Shown here piece by piece: positions 22,991-35,128 of a DNA stretch of 62,000 bases (its first letter is position 1; every line of letters starts with the position of its first letter). Both the position numbers and the translations under genes were made by a program. The notes below the pieces were generated by a model. That model saw nothing but the letters and a program-made list of their open reading frames with translations. It was not told the DNA's origin and ran no database searches. The stretch comes from Cryptomeria japonica (lineage: Eukaryota; Streptophyta; Pinopsida; Cupressales; Cupressaceae). The stretch spans positions 24,636,406 to 24,698,405 of the forward strand of contig NC_081409.1 in assembly GCF_030272615.1 (NCBI RefSeq), given 5' to 3'.

Positions 22991-23229
22991 TCATCCATAT
23001 TAGTATTCAAAGAAAAAATTCATCTCCAATCATCAGGTGAATACCTTTCAGGTGGTTGTCTATGTCTTGGAGACCTTCGAACAAGCTAAGTTGGAGGTTC
23101 TTCCTCCTCTTCTTAAGATTCAAAGCTAGATGAACTCTCCTCAACGTCTTCCCTATCTAGGGGTCTTGATTCAACTCTTTTAGGTGTAGAAGGAAATTGA
23201 ATCACCTCTTCCTTTTTAGTTTGTTCTAG

Positions 23230-24330
23230 CTACAATGTAACAGAAAGAGACTTAATATCTCTAAAAATAACACTTCTACTATGAATTACCTTTTGTGCAA
23301 CAGGGTCCCAAAGCTTGTATCCTTTTACACCATAAATATCCTTGATGAAGATACATTTCACAACCTTGTTCTCTAACTTTGTCCGCTTCTTCTTTGGCAC
23401 ATGTGCATATGCCTCGCAACCAAAAACTCTAAGATTTCTCAATGAAGGGTTGTGACCCGACCATGCTTCCATAGGCATTTTATCAAAAAGAACTGATGTA
23501 GGAGGCTTGTTAATTAGGTAGCAAGTAGTGGCAACAACTTCAGCCCAAAACTTTTGTTCTAAACCAGCACCACTTAGCATACTCCTAGCCTTCTCCATCA
23601 GTGTCCTATTCATTCTGTGTGCAAATCCATTCTGCTATGGAGAATACGGAGTTATCTCTAGTCTTTTAATGCCAGTCTTTATGGAATCTATCAAAATCAT
23701 TAGAGCAAAATTCACCACCATTATTAGTCCTCAAACTTTTAATTTTATTTCCAGTCTACAACTCAACCATTGCTTTAAATTCTTTAAATCGACAAAAAAC
23801 TTTAGATTTACTCTTTAGAAAATACACCCATGTCCTTATACTAAAATCATCAATAAATGAAACATAATATGTGGATTTTCCAATCGAAGGAACATCTACA
23901 GGACCAAACACATCAGAATGAATGAGATCCAAAACACCACAAGTTTTATGAGAACTCGAGTAAAACTGAACATGGTTTTGTTTTCCATAAATGCAATTCT
24001 CACATAAATCAAAGACAAGATTACAATCATTCAAACCTTCAACAAGGTTTTTATTTTTCAAGGTCCTTATACCCTTTTCTCCAATATGGCCAAGCCTTTG
24101 GTGCCATAACATAGTCTTCTCTGCAGGTAACTTTTCTTCAGAAGAAAGAGCACCCTTAGGTACCCAAAAGCCATTTCCATTTACTGAAGGTGAAACCCTT
24201 AGATCTTCCATAGATTTACTTTTTACAAAAGTGCAATTAAACTCAACAGTGTATGCATCTATCTTAAACAAAGTGCCAAACCTGTCACCTGTAGCAATTA
24301 CCATAGCACCCTTAATTATCTTACATCCTA
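23230..24330 (-). pseudogene. Copia-A integrase
   Basis: Would insert the cDNA copy. From the right: the GAG-pre-integrase HHCC zinc motif (WHQRLGHIGEKG then LCENCIYGKQ, about 24110-23970), then the core with the first acid in IHSDVFGP and FIDDFSIRTWVYF. A stop precedes the second core motif, which reads LRTNNGGEF where active enzymes have D-N-G-G-E, so the second catalytic acid is lost. 23613-23230 holds the C-terminal part: LSGAGLEQKFWAEVVATTCY, NPSLRNLRVFGCEAYAHVP and VKGYKLWDP. The region is colinear with Copia but split by a stop and a frame change near 23620-23750. Confidence 0.9.
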
Positions 24331-24466
24331 CTTTAGAAAAGACTACCTACACACCCACATCTATTAGTTTTCTCATAGATAACATATTTCATTTTAATCT
24401 AGGGATATGTAGCACACCATTAATCCTTTTTTCTCTACCATCAGAAAACCTGATTCTAACTTTACC

Positions 24467-25535
24467 TCAACCAACAATGTCTAAATTTGAATCATCACCC
24501 AAGTATACCTTACCTCCATTAAATTCTTCATATTTAGAAAACCAATCTTTGTTGGCAGTCATATGAAAAGGTGCACCTGAGTCAATTAACCAAGCATCAT
24601 TACCTGCATGAGTCGCTAAAGAAGCAATGAATGCATCACCATCTTCCTTCTTGGACTCAGAATTAGAATCAATCTTCTTCTTTTTCTTCTTCTTTTCTAC
24701 TTTGCAGTCCTTATGGATGTGACCTAGTTTACTGCAATTCCAGCAAATGATTTTGGAGTTTCTAGGAGATTTTGATCTCCATTTTGATTTGGACTTATCA
24801 CGCTTCTCATTCTTCTTGCCTTTCTCCTTAGGTATTCCATGAACAATTAGGGCTTCCTTCCAATTGTGGGATACCTTCCTTCGCATCTCTTCACCAAGTA
24901 GGGCACTCACCACATCTTCAGAATTCAAAACAATAGAAGTACTATCGATAGTCATAACAAGAGAATCCCACGAATCAGGCAAAGAATAGAGCAAGATTTG
25001 GCATTTCTCCTCTTAATTCATCTTAACACCAACATATACTAATTGATCCACTAACATATTGAATGCTTCTACGTGGTTTGCAACTCATCCACCCTCTTCC
25101 ATCTTCAAGGAATATAATATCTTCCTCAAGAAAATTTGATTTAATAAAGATTTCACTTGATACATTTCACCAAGCTTATCCCATAGTTTCTTTGCAATGT
25201 TTTCTTCATGGAAATTTGATCAGAATAGAGTCTACCAAGCACAGTCTTGTTAGACCCTTGGATTTTCGGTCCATAACATCATACTGAGCCACCGCAGTAG
25301 GATCTAAGGGCCTTTGAACATTCACATCAACAACATCCCATAGATCTCGATCTATTCTCAAATCTTCCATCTTTAGATTCCACATCTCAAAATTCATTCC
25401 ATTAAATTTCTCCACCTCTATTTTCCCTAACAAACTTGGTATCTGAAAATTCCTGCAACAAGATAAAAAAGTTTTTGCACAAGCTCCCACTCAAATTTGG
25501 ATTAGTTCAAACAACCCAACAACCCACAACTGAAA
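24467..25535 (-). pseudogene. Copia-A gag and protease
   Basis: Gag (capsid/nucleocapsid) and aspartic protease on the minus strand. The N-terminal Gag at 25490-25206 contains VEKFNGMNFEMWNLKMEDLR, the standard Copia start. After a frame change, 24994-24467 shows YSLPDSWDSLVMTIDS, a lysine run, an intact zinc knuckle CWNCSKLGHIHKDC (about 24750-24710) and the protease motif WLIDSGAPFHMT with the catalytic D-S-G intact. Stops and frame breaks between 24995 and 25205 disable it. Confidence 0.9.
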
Positions 25536-25549
25536 CCAAAGGTGATCAA

Positions 25550-25561
25550 GCTTTGATACCA
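25550..25561 (-). promoter_or_regulatory. Primer binding site of Copia-A (tRNA-Met type)
   Basis: The minus strand reads TGGTATCAAAGC two bases inside the 5' LTR, close to the plant initiator tRNA-Met complement TGGTATCAGAGC. Confidence 0.88.
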
Positions 25562-25563
25562 CT

Positions 25564-26452
25564 TGTAAGGAAGTTAAGTAGCGAAATAGCTTCCTACACT
25601 AACCTTGAGAGGAGGATAATGAAAAAAAAATTATAGATCTTTATAATAGTTATAGAAAACAGAAATAGATATAATAACATTCAAACCATAACACAATGAT
25701 TTATGTGGGGAAAACCCTTTCAGGAGAAAAACCCCACAATCCAAAAGCCGTCCAATATATTATTCAACAATCAAAACAGATTACAACATACTTGTAGAGA
25801 AATATCTTCGCAAGAGTACCACTAATAAGAGATTTAAAGGTAGCTCAATATCCATAAGACTCTTACACACAACCTCATCTCATGCACCTCATATATAGGA
25901 GATACAATATAAGAAACCGTCAAACAGTATTACAAAACCATGGGCTAAAACCACCTAATAAGGTGTAGTCAACCTTATCTCCCTTCTAGATTCCCTATTA
26001 CATTTTACAAAATACATCAATATGTGTCCCTCCCTTTTACAACTCATTTATGTGTCCGATATGAATTATATTTCCTATTTTTCAGAATACAAACTTTTGA
26101 AGGCCATAACTTAAGAACCGTGTGTCCGATTGACAAACCGTTTGAAGCACCAGAAAGATCATAAAGTTCTCTATTGCCTCGTAAAGAACTACACTACTTA
26201 CACCCACTTTTGAGGATGTTTTGGGACCTCTAAAGTCCTCAAAATCAAATTTCAACCTTTCATTGGACCCCTCTAAAACAGAAAATTTAATATCTTCAAA
26301 ACTTGTGATCTTGCAACGTAACTTTACCAAAATGCTTATCTAGAAAACATGAAGCTTTGGGGAGAATTTTGCACCATTTCATGCTCAAATGAAAAATTAC
26401 TATAAAGAGTAACCTCATGTAAATGCAAGGTTGAGACACCATTTTCCCAACA
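25564..26452 (-). repeat. 5' LTR of Copia-A
   Basis: 889 bp, TGTAAGG...CCCAACA. The minus-strand TATA-like word CTATATATG near 25889-25897 is the likely core promoter. ACAAG follows directly. Confidence 0.93.
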
Positions 26453-26457
26453 ACAAG

Positions 26458-27052
26458 TTGTAGATGATTAAGTGGTTCCAAAAGATCTGAAGATCTTCTA
26501 TCAATGTGATATCACAGTCATGAGTAGATAACAAAACCTCTAATCGGCAAGACATCAAATTTGTAGATAGGTGAAAATTACTAAAGATAATAATCTAAAC
26601 TCAAATATCGATCAGAGGATGGAAGAAGAGGCAATTAATGATGGCAACTAATCACCCCGTAGGGTAGATTTATTAGAGGTTCAAGAAGATTGATTTTGAA
26701 ACTTAATTTTGGTGGGAAAATCTTGAGTGTATGTAGATGATTGCTAAGTGTAGTAATTAGGCAAGTTGATGGTCTAAGTTGATGTATGGCGGATAGAAGA
26801 GATAGTTTATGTGAAGCAGGGCAGAGTAGAAAGAAGAAGAGTACAGGAGAAGGTGTTGAACCCGAGCACTGAACATAAAAAGAAGAGAATACCTAAAGGC
26901 ACAAAGGAGTGATAGCTACTCAGAGAGTGTGATAAACATAGTAGGTAATTCACACCAAGTAAAGCAGAGATAGAGGAGAGAAGAATATTTCAAATTAGTG
27001 AGTCAAGAGAAGAGAGAAGATAGAGAAGAGTACAAAGGTGATGAGTAGAGAT
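26458..27052. other. Purine-rich spacer between Copia-A and element B
   Basis: No gene seen. GA-rich phrases such as GAGAAGAGAGAAGATAGAGA continue on the other side of element B at 35129-35340, showing that both stretches were one locus before that insertion. Confidence 0.6.
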
Positions 27053-27057
27053 CAAAG

Positions 27058-28269
27058 TGTTTCTATTTACTAAGTTGTCATTAGTTTTATGCCCAAAGTC
27101 ATCCTATATACACTAGTCGATTAATACTACTGAAAAGTCCAGTTGGTAAATATGAATGCTATCGATGTCGGTTACAGAAGAGAGACAAGTCACCCAGATG
27201 ATATACACTGAGCTATGAACCGAGACAAATATAGAATGTCTACAGAGTAAAGTTCATATGTCTACCAAGCAGCAAACAAGGAATACCGAGTTCATCTGAA
27301 CTGAGTGGAAATGTGTTACCAGATTCAATGAACATGGACACACATGTGAAACGTATTACAAGATTCAAGAAGATGAAACCGTTATTACATAGGAAATTGC
27401 ATTTAAAGATTTTGTATGATTTTGAGGAAGAATATCCAATGAAATAATTTCTATGTTTATTCATTCAATAAAACATGTTTGTATGATCGAAGCATGAACA
27501 GATCATCGTCTCTGAGATCTATATAAACAGAATGATTTGAGTATTTGAAAGATGGACAATCAAGAGAGAAGATATGAAGTGGTGATATAGTTAAGTGTGA
27601 AGAAAGAAGATTGACAGAGATATTCAGAGGTTACCGAGAAGGTTTCAGAGAATAGTTTAAGGGACAAAGTGTACAAAAGTGGTTACCGAGTTTATTTATC
27701 AATTACCGAGGAATGCTATGAGCAAGGTAATTTTATATTGACCACATAGAGTCTGCTATAACATTTCAGATGTGAAGTTGTAGATATTTTGTAAGGATTT
27801 TGATTGAATTATTAAGTTGTGTTAGAAACCTTTAACAGGGTAAAAGACTCTAATAAAGTCTATAAATTGTAAACCCTTTAACCAGGTACAACATTTTGTA
27901 AAAGTGTTTGTAGAATCCTTTAGCAAGGTAGATCTAAAGATCTGTATACTCCTAATAGGGTAAGCTATCAGAAATAGCTAAACATGTAGTCTAATCGAGC
28001 AACCTTGATTATTGCAGTAGTGAAATTGTGGGTGCCATCCCCACCACAATTTTTCTCTCTAACCAAGAGTTTTTGCATGACCAAAAATCTTTGTGTTATA
28101 GAGTGAAAATTTGATGGATGTTATTTCTATGATTATGTTTCAGTATTATATATTTATGAGATCAACAATACTTTGTGTTTATCAGTAAAATTGTTTCTCA
28201 AGAAAAGTTTTGAAGTACTGATTCACCCCTCCCCTCTCAGTACATTAGCTTTCAAAGTCAGACCTAACA
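27058..28269 (+). repeat. 5' LTR of element B
   Basis: 1212 bp, TGTTTCTATT...GACCTAACA. A TATA box TATATAAA lies at 27520-27527; in the 3' LTR the same place reads TACATAAA. Confidence 0.92.
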
Positions 28270-28271
28270 AT

Positions 28272-28283
28272 TGGTATCAGAGC
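28272..28283 (+). promoter_or_regulatory. Primer binding site of element B (tRNA-Met)
   Basis: TGGTATCAGAGC, the exact plant initiator tRNA-Met complement, two bases after the LTR. Confidence 0.92.
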
Positions 28284-28331
28284 TTAATTATTGTTTACAG
28301 GACTAACAGCCTAAAGAGAAAGATCCTATCA

Positions 28332-29615
28332 ATGGAAGGCTATAAACAATCATGCAGAATTGTGAATCTTCAAGAAGAATTGGATCATGCTAAGCAAGTG
28401 ATTGCAGACATGTAGAGGAAAATGCAAAGATCACTGAAAGTCAGAAGAAGGTTGTTTGATGATTTATAGGACTCACAAGAGTTAGTGGAACAAATTGATA
28501 CATCATCTAAGAGTAGCATATCAGAAAAATCTAAAGAAATGATTGTGAAATTAAAAGAAAAGAACAAAGCACTTAATGAATAGCTAAAAGCAATGAGAAG
28601 GGAACATGAGTATTTCAGCACATAGATGACTGAAAATCTTGAAGCATTGAGAGCAGCTGAAGATAATAAGCGTAATATAGAAGGAGAAAAACAACAGCTA
28701 GAAGCAATGGTGTCTGCAAAGAATGACAAAATATCAAGGATGACTGAAGTTCAACATAATCTATTTGATCAATTGGATTATGCACATCATGAAGCTACTC
28801 TAAAGGAAAATCAGATCCAAGCATTGAAACTTGAATTATCAAGATTGATGGATGAACTAGAAGCAGAAAAGAAGTCAAAAGAAACATTGAAAAAAAGCCA
28901 TGAATCGTCAAGAATGTTGGATGAGCAACTAAGAAATATGAGAACACCCAACAAAACTGCAGGACTCGGTTACAAAGGAAACAACTCTACCAAGAAAAGG
29001 ATCAATAGTATCGAGAAAGGAGAATCATCAAAGCAAGGTGGAAACAAAGAGAACATCAATAACATGAAGGACAAGAAGCCTATTTGCAACTACTATGGAA
29101 AATGAGGACATACTGCCAACGTTTGTCGAAGAAAAAAAGGTAAGCAACCGAATGTTACTAGGTTTGATGGTTATTGTTACAACTACAATAAGTATGGTCA
29201 CACATCTAAGCAATGTAGGACAAAGTCTGTTAACAATTATCAAAAGGCGAAATTCAGGGGGTTTTGCAAAAATTGCAATAGATATGGACACAATACCGAG
29301 AAATGTTGGTTTAAGAAGAAAAACTATATGTGGACTCCACATCAAGCAAACACTAGAAGCTACCAAACTCACACAGATCTCAGTCAACAATATACTTCAA
29401 TACCATGGGATTACAATACAAGGATATGGTGTGAATGTTGTGGAAGATACAGACATATAAGTGTAAACTGTATGATAAGGTTTGGAATGAACAACCAGAG
29501 ATCATGGAGAAATCCTAGAATGGCATGTTTTCATTGTCACAAAGTTGGACACGTGGCTAAAGACTGCAGAGACCAACCTAGAGGAGATACTGAGGAGATA
29601 AGAAGCAAATTATAG
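28332..29615 (+). pseudogene. Element B ORF1: coiled-coil Gag-like protein with five zinc knuckles
   Basis: Probably binds and packages the element's RNA. One frame from ATG 28332 to TAG 29613-29615, broken by five in-frame stops (four TAG, one TGA) and no frameshift. The first half is Lys/Glu/Leu-rich with heptad character (LEALRAAEDNKRNIEGEKQQ, later LKLELSRLMDELEAEKK), predicting a long coiled coil. The second half holds five CCHC-type units at about 29085-29570: CNYYGK.GHTANVC (second Cys lost), CYNYNKYGHTSKQC (second Cys lost), CKNCNRYGHNTEKC, CECCGRYRHISVNC and CFHCHKVGHVAKDC. Known Copia Gags carry one or two knuckles, so five is unusual. No capsid (UBN2) motif is recognisable. Confidence 0.75.
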
Positions 29616-30219
29616 AAATTTTGGAAAAAGAAGGAAAATGTGTCAACTAATGAAGGAAGCACCTTACCTATCGAGTTAGGTGCATCTACTTCGAATTAAT
29701 CAATAAAGGTATGGAGGGACTGCATTCTCACAAGGTTAGATCTTAATAGTTCCTATATAATCATGTACATAATTCCAAAATCTACATAGCTAAGATGCAA
29801 TAGCAAGTTTGAAATATTATCTAGTCTTTTGAATTACCAGAGAAGTTAGCAAATGTATTAAACCTGTCTAATTGGTAAAAGCTTATAAGGGAGATAGTCG
29901 GTATAGTGGAACCGAGTGCATTTAATGCCTATTTTAGCTAATTGCATGAAGCCCGATAAGGTCAAAAGGAGGTATTTAAAGTATTTTGCATGGTCATTTT
30001 TTACTTATCAGTTTTCAAAGTACAAAGAAAAGAGAATCAAAAGGCGATCAAACATTTCCAAGAGTGAATTCAAGGTATTTAGCATAATCTAAACCGCATT
30101 TTCAGCAATTAACCGATCAAAGTTAGTTGTGTATATTTGCGAAGTATTTACTAAGTTGGAAGCATTTTCTGGTTATTTGAAACCCTAAGCTATTTTGTAA
30201 GTAAAATTTCAAGTTTGAA

Positions 30220-33200
30220 ATGGCTCCCAAGGTACAGAAACCCGTTGTAGTAGAGAGCATTGAGAAGCCTACACTGAAATACACCTTACCTCTCAAAGTG
30301 GCATCTGAACCCGATGAGAAAACTGCCTTCTCTCTTATTCTAGATAGGGTTCTGTTGATTGAAGATGTTAGATTTTATACCAAGTCTCGAGTTGATGAGC
30401 TAGGTCATACTGAGATTAAGGATATGTATGACAAATTGTGCACCGATGGAAACCTAGATAACAAGTTTGAGCATATCAAAGTTAAGGGATTGACTGAAGT
30501 CCTAACCTATCCTCAAGTCTTCAAACCCCAATGGGTCAAATTTGTCTTGAGTCGAGTGCATGATGATTTTATGTGGTTAGAGGATCAACCTTTCAAGATC
30601 ACCAAGGAGATTATTCGCATGATAACCAGATACCCTATATTTGACCATGCCCAAGCACAGAAGATGATTTCACAGAAGGAATTGATAACATTAACAGGTG
30701 TTGAGTCTGATAGCAGAGGTCTTAAGTTGAACAATGTGACTGATGCAGAACTCAATTTTTCTATTAGAGTTATTGGTTATTGTTTTTTCCCGTCTGCAAG
30801 AGAAAACAGTGTATCGTGTGTAGCTGTAGATTTGGCTTATAAAATTGTTAAAAGGGGTATGCAAATTAATTTATGTGAAGTGTTATTAAAGAATCTTTTT
30901 TAAAATCTCAATACAATAAGGAAACCGAAGAAGAATAATACTGCAAACACACTAAAGTTTGGGTCACTCTTAGTGTGTATGTTTTTCTATTTTCAGAAAT
31001 TCTTTCCATCAGTCAATAACATTGTTTGGGAATTACACCGACCAATCACCCATCAAATAAATGATTTCATCAATCAACTAGGTGATAATTTCAATATGAT
31101 AATGGATGATTACTTCAATAGATTCCAAGAAAAGATGCATAGCAGGTACAGGATTCCACCTCAGTTAGTGGAAAAGTACAAGGATACTATATGTTTTGAA
31201 GTGGATACCAACTATTGTTATGTCAATGTAGTAGAATCCAGGACTCAATCATTACCGCCTATGGGTTATGAGATAGATTTTGACATTTCTCAACAGCATA
31301 TAGATGCCTTTTTAGCACTTCCAAGGCATGCTACCGAGAACAGATATGGCACCTATGAAGATGTGAAAGAAAAAGTAAAAATGAGCATTGTAGTACCGAA
31401 GGGTGCCAAAAAAGCCACCAAAATGATCAAGGATTTAACTGAAAAGTTTGGAGAAGGTTCTACCTCCACACCTACTAAGCCAGCAAAAAGGAAGAGTGAT
31501 CAACTTTTGATCGAGGAAGAATCTGAAGCTCAAGAAGCAACAATTACACTGAGCACTGAGTTGCCAAAGGGCAAAGTTTTGAAAAGAAAGAAATAGGATA
31601 CAACCGAGGTATCACCAACCAAGCCAGCAAAGCGACCAAACACTAGATCATCTGCTACGTCACCCAGTAAGAAGTAGAAGAATGTAGAAACACCTAAGGT
31701 TACAAAAACTTATAGAAAGAAGCCCAGAAAAATAATTTTGGATAAAGAGGCAAGTGACACAGAGTCAGAAGATGTAAATAAACTTCAGGTTGTAAAAAAC
31801 ACAAAGGAAGATGTACATAGTGTTAACAATTTTTGTGCAAAATTAAAGGAACATGGTGGATTTGGGTCATTTAGATATGTAAAATATGATACAAGAACAG
31901 ATGAAGAGAAGAGGCAAATAGAAGAAACTGTAATTTCTGCACTTCTCAAGTTTTGAGTAGTTCCATTAGAAGTGAATGGTTTTCTTCCAAAAGCATTGTA
32001 CTCACACATTGATAATAGATGGAAATACGCTATGGACTCAGAGAAGCAAATAAGAGAAAAAGTTTTGGTTCATCTCTTTCCAGATATGTTGGTAGATGAC
32101 ATAAGAGATCATTTGAAAAACTACCAAACAAATTTTCAAGTAAAACAAAGGGCCTTGAAAATGATGAATGGCCTATATCTTGACATTGAAAAAGAAACTA
32201 AAGAAAAATGGAAGAAAATATTCAAGATTCAGGCTGAAGAGTCAAAAGGTGAAGTAGAAATAGTTGACATCACCGAGCAAGATCCTGCTTCCACTATTCA
32301 GTTAGATGAGGTTGTAATAGACACTAAAGCACAGGAAGGAGAAATGATAAAAGGAAGCTCTTATACCAAACTGATATTGAGTGAATCAATTGTGGAATAG
32401 GTTAAGTCTTATCCTCCAATCACCCAACAAGTTACAACCAAGAAACTTTAGGACACAGATCAAGGTACAGAGGGTCAAAAGGTTAAACCAGATGAATCTA
32501 CCTCTCAGGCCACTGGTGAGCAAACTTCCCAAGTACCATAAAGCACCGAGACAATTGCCACTGAAACTCTGAGCAAGGAAACACTGAAGGATACAACCAA
32601 GGCTACAGGAACTGACAAAAGTGTTGCCTTTACCAAGCAACATACTGAGGAAGGTCAACCCTCAAAAGCCATTGTACCCATTCAACCAGAGAAGGCATCA
32701 TCATCGAAGGGGAAGAAAGCAAAAAGACACAGTTTTATGCTAGATCTGTCAAAGCCCATTGTGATACTGAATGTTGACATTACAAAATTGAAAGGGAAAG
32801 CACTGATAGAATTCGGTGAGCTTTGTAAGCCAAAGTAGAGCAAGAAAGACAGATAGCTATTCAGCAAAAGAACCGAGTACTTTAGAAGGTCAAAACATTA
32901 TTGACAGACATGATACCTGAAGCTACCATCAATAAAGATGTTGCCATCCATGTGCAGCTAGATGAACTACTCACTCAATTGGAGGAACCAGGAGTAGATG
33001 CATCAGAATACCTTAGCAAATTGAAAGATAAAGAGCTAACTGCCCAAATGATTGAAGAAGTGCAAAAAGCAATTGCTATAGGTAAAATAAAGCTTATTGA
33101 AATCATTGATGAGTTGTCCCCTCAACTCAAGCATATTATTTATTTATTCCAGAAGTTATGTACATTCCCATTCTTCATCAAAGATATCAAGAATAAGATA

Positions 33201-33593
33201 GAAGTCATTGAAAAAGAGATTACTGATCTCTCAAATAAATTGACTACCGAGCTAGATTCTCTTTAGAATTTTTATACAAGGCTACAAACCCTTATGGCTC
33301 AACATTTAGAACTTCAGAATGAAGAGCATAAAATAAGGATGGATATCATGACTCTTCAAACATTATTTATTCCCCATTTGTCATCAGTTCAAGTGCAAAT
33401 CAACTAAGATACCCAATTGTCCACTAAAGTAGAGGGAATCACTTTAGATGGTTTGATCACACTACCAGCTGATATTATAGCTCAGAGTTCACTAATAGAA
33501 AGTGTCAAGGATGCACTTACCAACGCTCTTACAAAAGCTCGTACAAAGTATAAATCTATTTTTTATCAGTTGCCCCCACCTAATGGTAACTAG
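30220..33593 (+). pseudogene. Element B ORF2: long protein of unknown function
   Basis: I do not recognise it. It runs in one frame from ATG 30220 to about 32820, then after one frameshift in another frame to TAG 33591-33593, about 1,100 codons with roughly a dozen in-frame stops. The N-terminal 230 residues (IEDVRFYTKSRVDELGH, KPQWVKFVLSRVHDDFMW, NFSIRVIGYCFFP) look globular and recall uncharacterised DUF-type proteins encoded by plant retroelements. Then come a second globular part (CFEVDTNYCYVNVVESRTQS), a Lys/Pro/Ser-rich basic stretch (PTKPAKRKS; TPKVTKTYRKKPRK) like nuclear localisation sequence, a Thr/Glu-rich linker and a final coiled-coil segment. It shows no RT, integrase or protease motif. 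It could be a structural or nuclear-targeting factor of the element; that is speculation. Confidence 0.6.
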
Positions 33594-33599
33594 TTTTGA

Positions 33600-33790
33600 T
33601 GTTTGTCAAAAAGGTGGAGTGTACTGAGTATACAGAATATCTGAGTGTACAGAGTTTATCATATATACTGAGTGTACAGTTGAAATTGACAGGGGGAGCT
33701 TGGAACATCAAGAGAATGGAACATCAAGAGCATGGAATACAGAGTATGGAACATCAAGTTATGTACATAATATTGATAAGGGGAGTATGT
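33600..33790 (+). repeat. Short repeats in the 3' UTR of element B
   Basis: CTGAGTGTACAG-like words occur four times at 33620-33680, then GGAACATCAAGA/GTATGGAACATCAAG words at 33700-33755. Non-coding. Confidence 0.7.
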
Positions 33791-33893
33791 ATTTGAACAA
33801 TGTATATAATAACATATCAGTTTATTTTGCAAGTATATAGATTTTGTGTTATGAATTTGAAAGGAGTTTTGTCAAACATACCAAACTAATGTC

Positions 33894-33905
33894 AAAAGGG
33901 GAGAT
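33894..33905 (+). promoter_or_regulatory. Polypurine tract of element B
   Basis: AAAAGGGGAGAT lies directly before the 3' LTR. Confidence 0.85.
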
Positions 33906-35123
33906 TGTTGCTATTTACTAAGTTGTCATTAGTTTTATGCCCAAAGTCATCCTATATACACTAGTCGGTTAATACTACCAAAAAGTCCAGTCGGTAAATA
34001 CCAAGGTTATCGATGTGGGTTACAGAAGAGAGACAAGTCACCGAGATGATATACTTTGAGCTATGAACTGAGATGAATACAGAATGTCTATTGAGTAAAG
34101 TTCATATGTCTACCGAGTAGCAAAGAAGAAATACTGAGTTAATCAAAACCAAGTGGAAATGTGTTACCAGATTCAATGAACCTGGACACACATGTGAAAC
34201 GTATTACAAGATTTGAGAAGATGAAACCATTATTACATAGGAAATTGCATTTAAATATTTTGTATGATTTTGAGGAAGAATATCCAATGAAATAATTTCT
34301 ATGTTTATTCATTCAATAAAACATGTTTGTATGATCGAAGTATGAACAGATCACCGTCTCAGAGATCTACATAAACATAATGATTTGAGTATTTGAAAGA
34401 TGGACAATCAAGAGAGAAGATACAAAGTGATGATATAATTAAGTATGAAGAAAGAAGATTGACAAAGATATTCAGAGGTTACCGAGAAGGTTTTAGAGAA
34501 CAGTTTAAGGGACATAGTATACATAAGTGGTTACCGAGTTTATTTATCAATTAATGAGGAATGCTATGAGCAAGGTAATTTTATATTGAGCACATAGAGT
34601 CTCCTATAACATTTCAGATGTGAAGCTGTAGATATTTTGTAAAGATTTTGATTGAATTATTAAGTTGTATTAGAAACCTTTTACAGGGTAAAAGACTCTA
34701 ATAAAGTCTATAAATTGTAAAGCCTTTAACCAGGTACAACATTTTGTAAAAGTGTTTGTAAAATCCTTTAGCAAGGTAGATCTAAAGATCTTTATACTCC
34801 TAACAAGGTGAGCTATCATAAATAGCTAAACATGTAGCTCTAATCGAGCAATCTTGATTATTACAGTAGTGAAGTTGTGGGTGCAATCCCCACCATAGTT
34901 TTTCTCTCTAACCAAGAGTTTCTGCATGACCAAAAATGTTTGTGTTATGGAGTGAAATTTTGATGGATGTTATTTCTATGATTATGTTTCAGTATTATAT
35001 ATTTATGAGATCAGCAATACTTAGTTTGTGTTTTATCAGTAAAATTATTTTTCAAGAAAATTTTTGAAGTATTGATTCAACCCTCCCCTCTCAGTACATT
35101 AGCTTTCCAAGTCAGACCTAACA
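33906..35123 (+). repeat. 3' LTR of element B
   Basis: 1218 bp, TGTTGCTATT...GACCTAACA, colinear with 27058-28269 with scattered substitutions and small indels. CAAAG follows. Confidence 0.92.
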
Positions 35124-35128
35124 CAAAG

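Larger units (their letters stand above)
9504..26457 (-). mobile_element. Copia-A, complete LTR retrotransposon with nested DNA transposon
   Basis: A Ty1/Copia element transcribed on the minus strand, bounded by the 5-bp target duplication ACAAG at 9504-9508 and 26453-26457. The LTRs begin TGTAAGG and end CCAACA on the plus strand. Minus-strand order from the right is 5' LTR, methionine tRNA primer site, gag, protease, integrase, RT, RNase H, polypurine tract and 3' LTR, as in Copia. The RT gene is interrupted by an 11-kb DNA transposon; without it the element would be about 5.96 kb, a normal Copia length. The two LTRs differ at roughly one base in ten by eye, so the insertion is old. Confidence 0.93.
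27053..35128 (+). mobile_element. Element B: non-autonomous LTR retrotransposon
   Basis: 8.07 kb between target duplications CAAAG (27053-27057 and 35124-35128). LTRs of about 1.2 kb begin TGTT and end AACA; a perfect methionine tRNA primer site follows the 5' LTR and a polypurine tract precedes the 3' LTR. The 5.6-kb interior has a Gag-like ORF with zinc knuckles and a second long ORF, but no protease, integrase, RT or RNase H. It must have moved using another element's enzymes. LTR end and primer sequences resemble Copia-E, so a Copia helper is likely (inference). The LTRs match at roughly 95 percent by eye, younger than Copia-A. Confidence 0.92.

Noticed and set aside
9509-26452. Two unrelated Copia fragments instead of one interrupted element
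   Set aside because: The LTRs are full-length partners, ACAAG flanks both outer edges, and the RT codons continue exactly across the inserted transposon.
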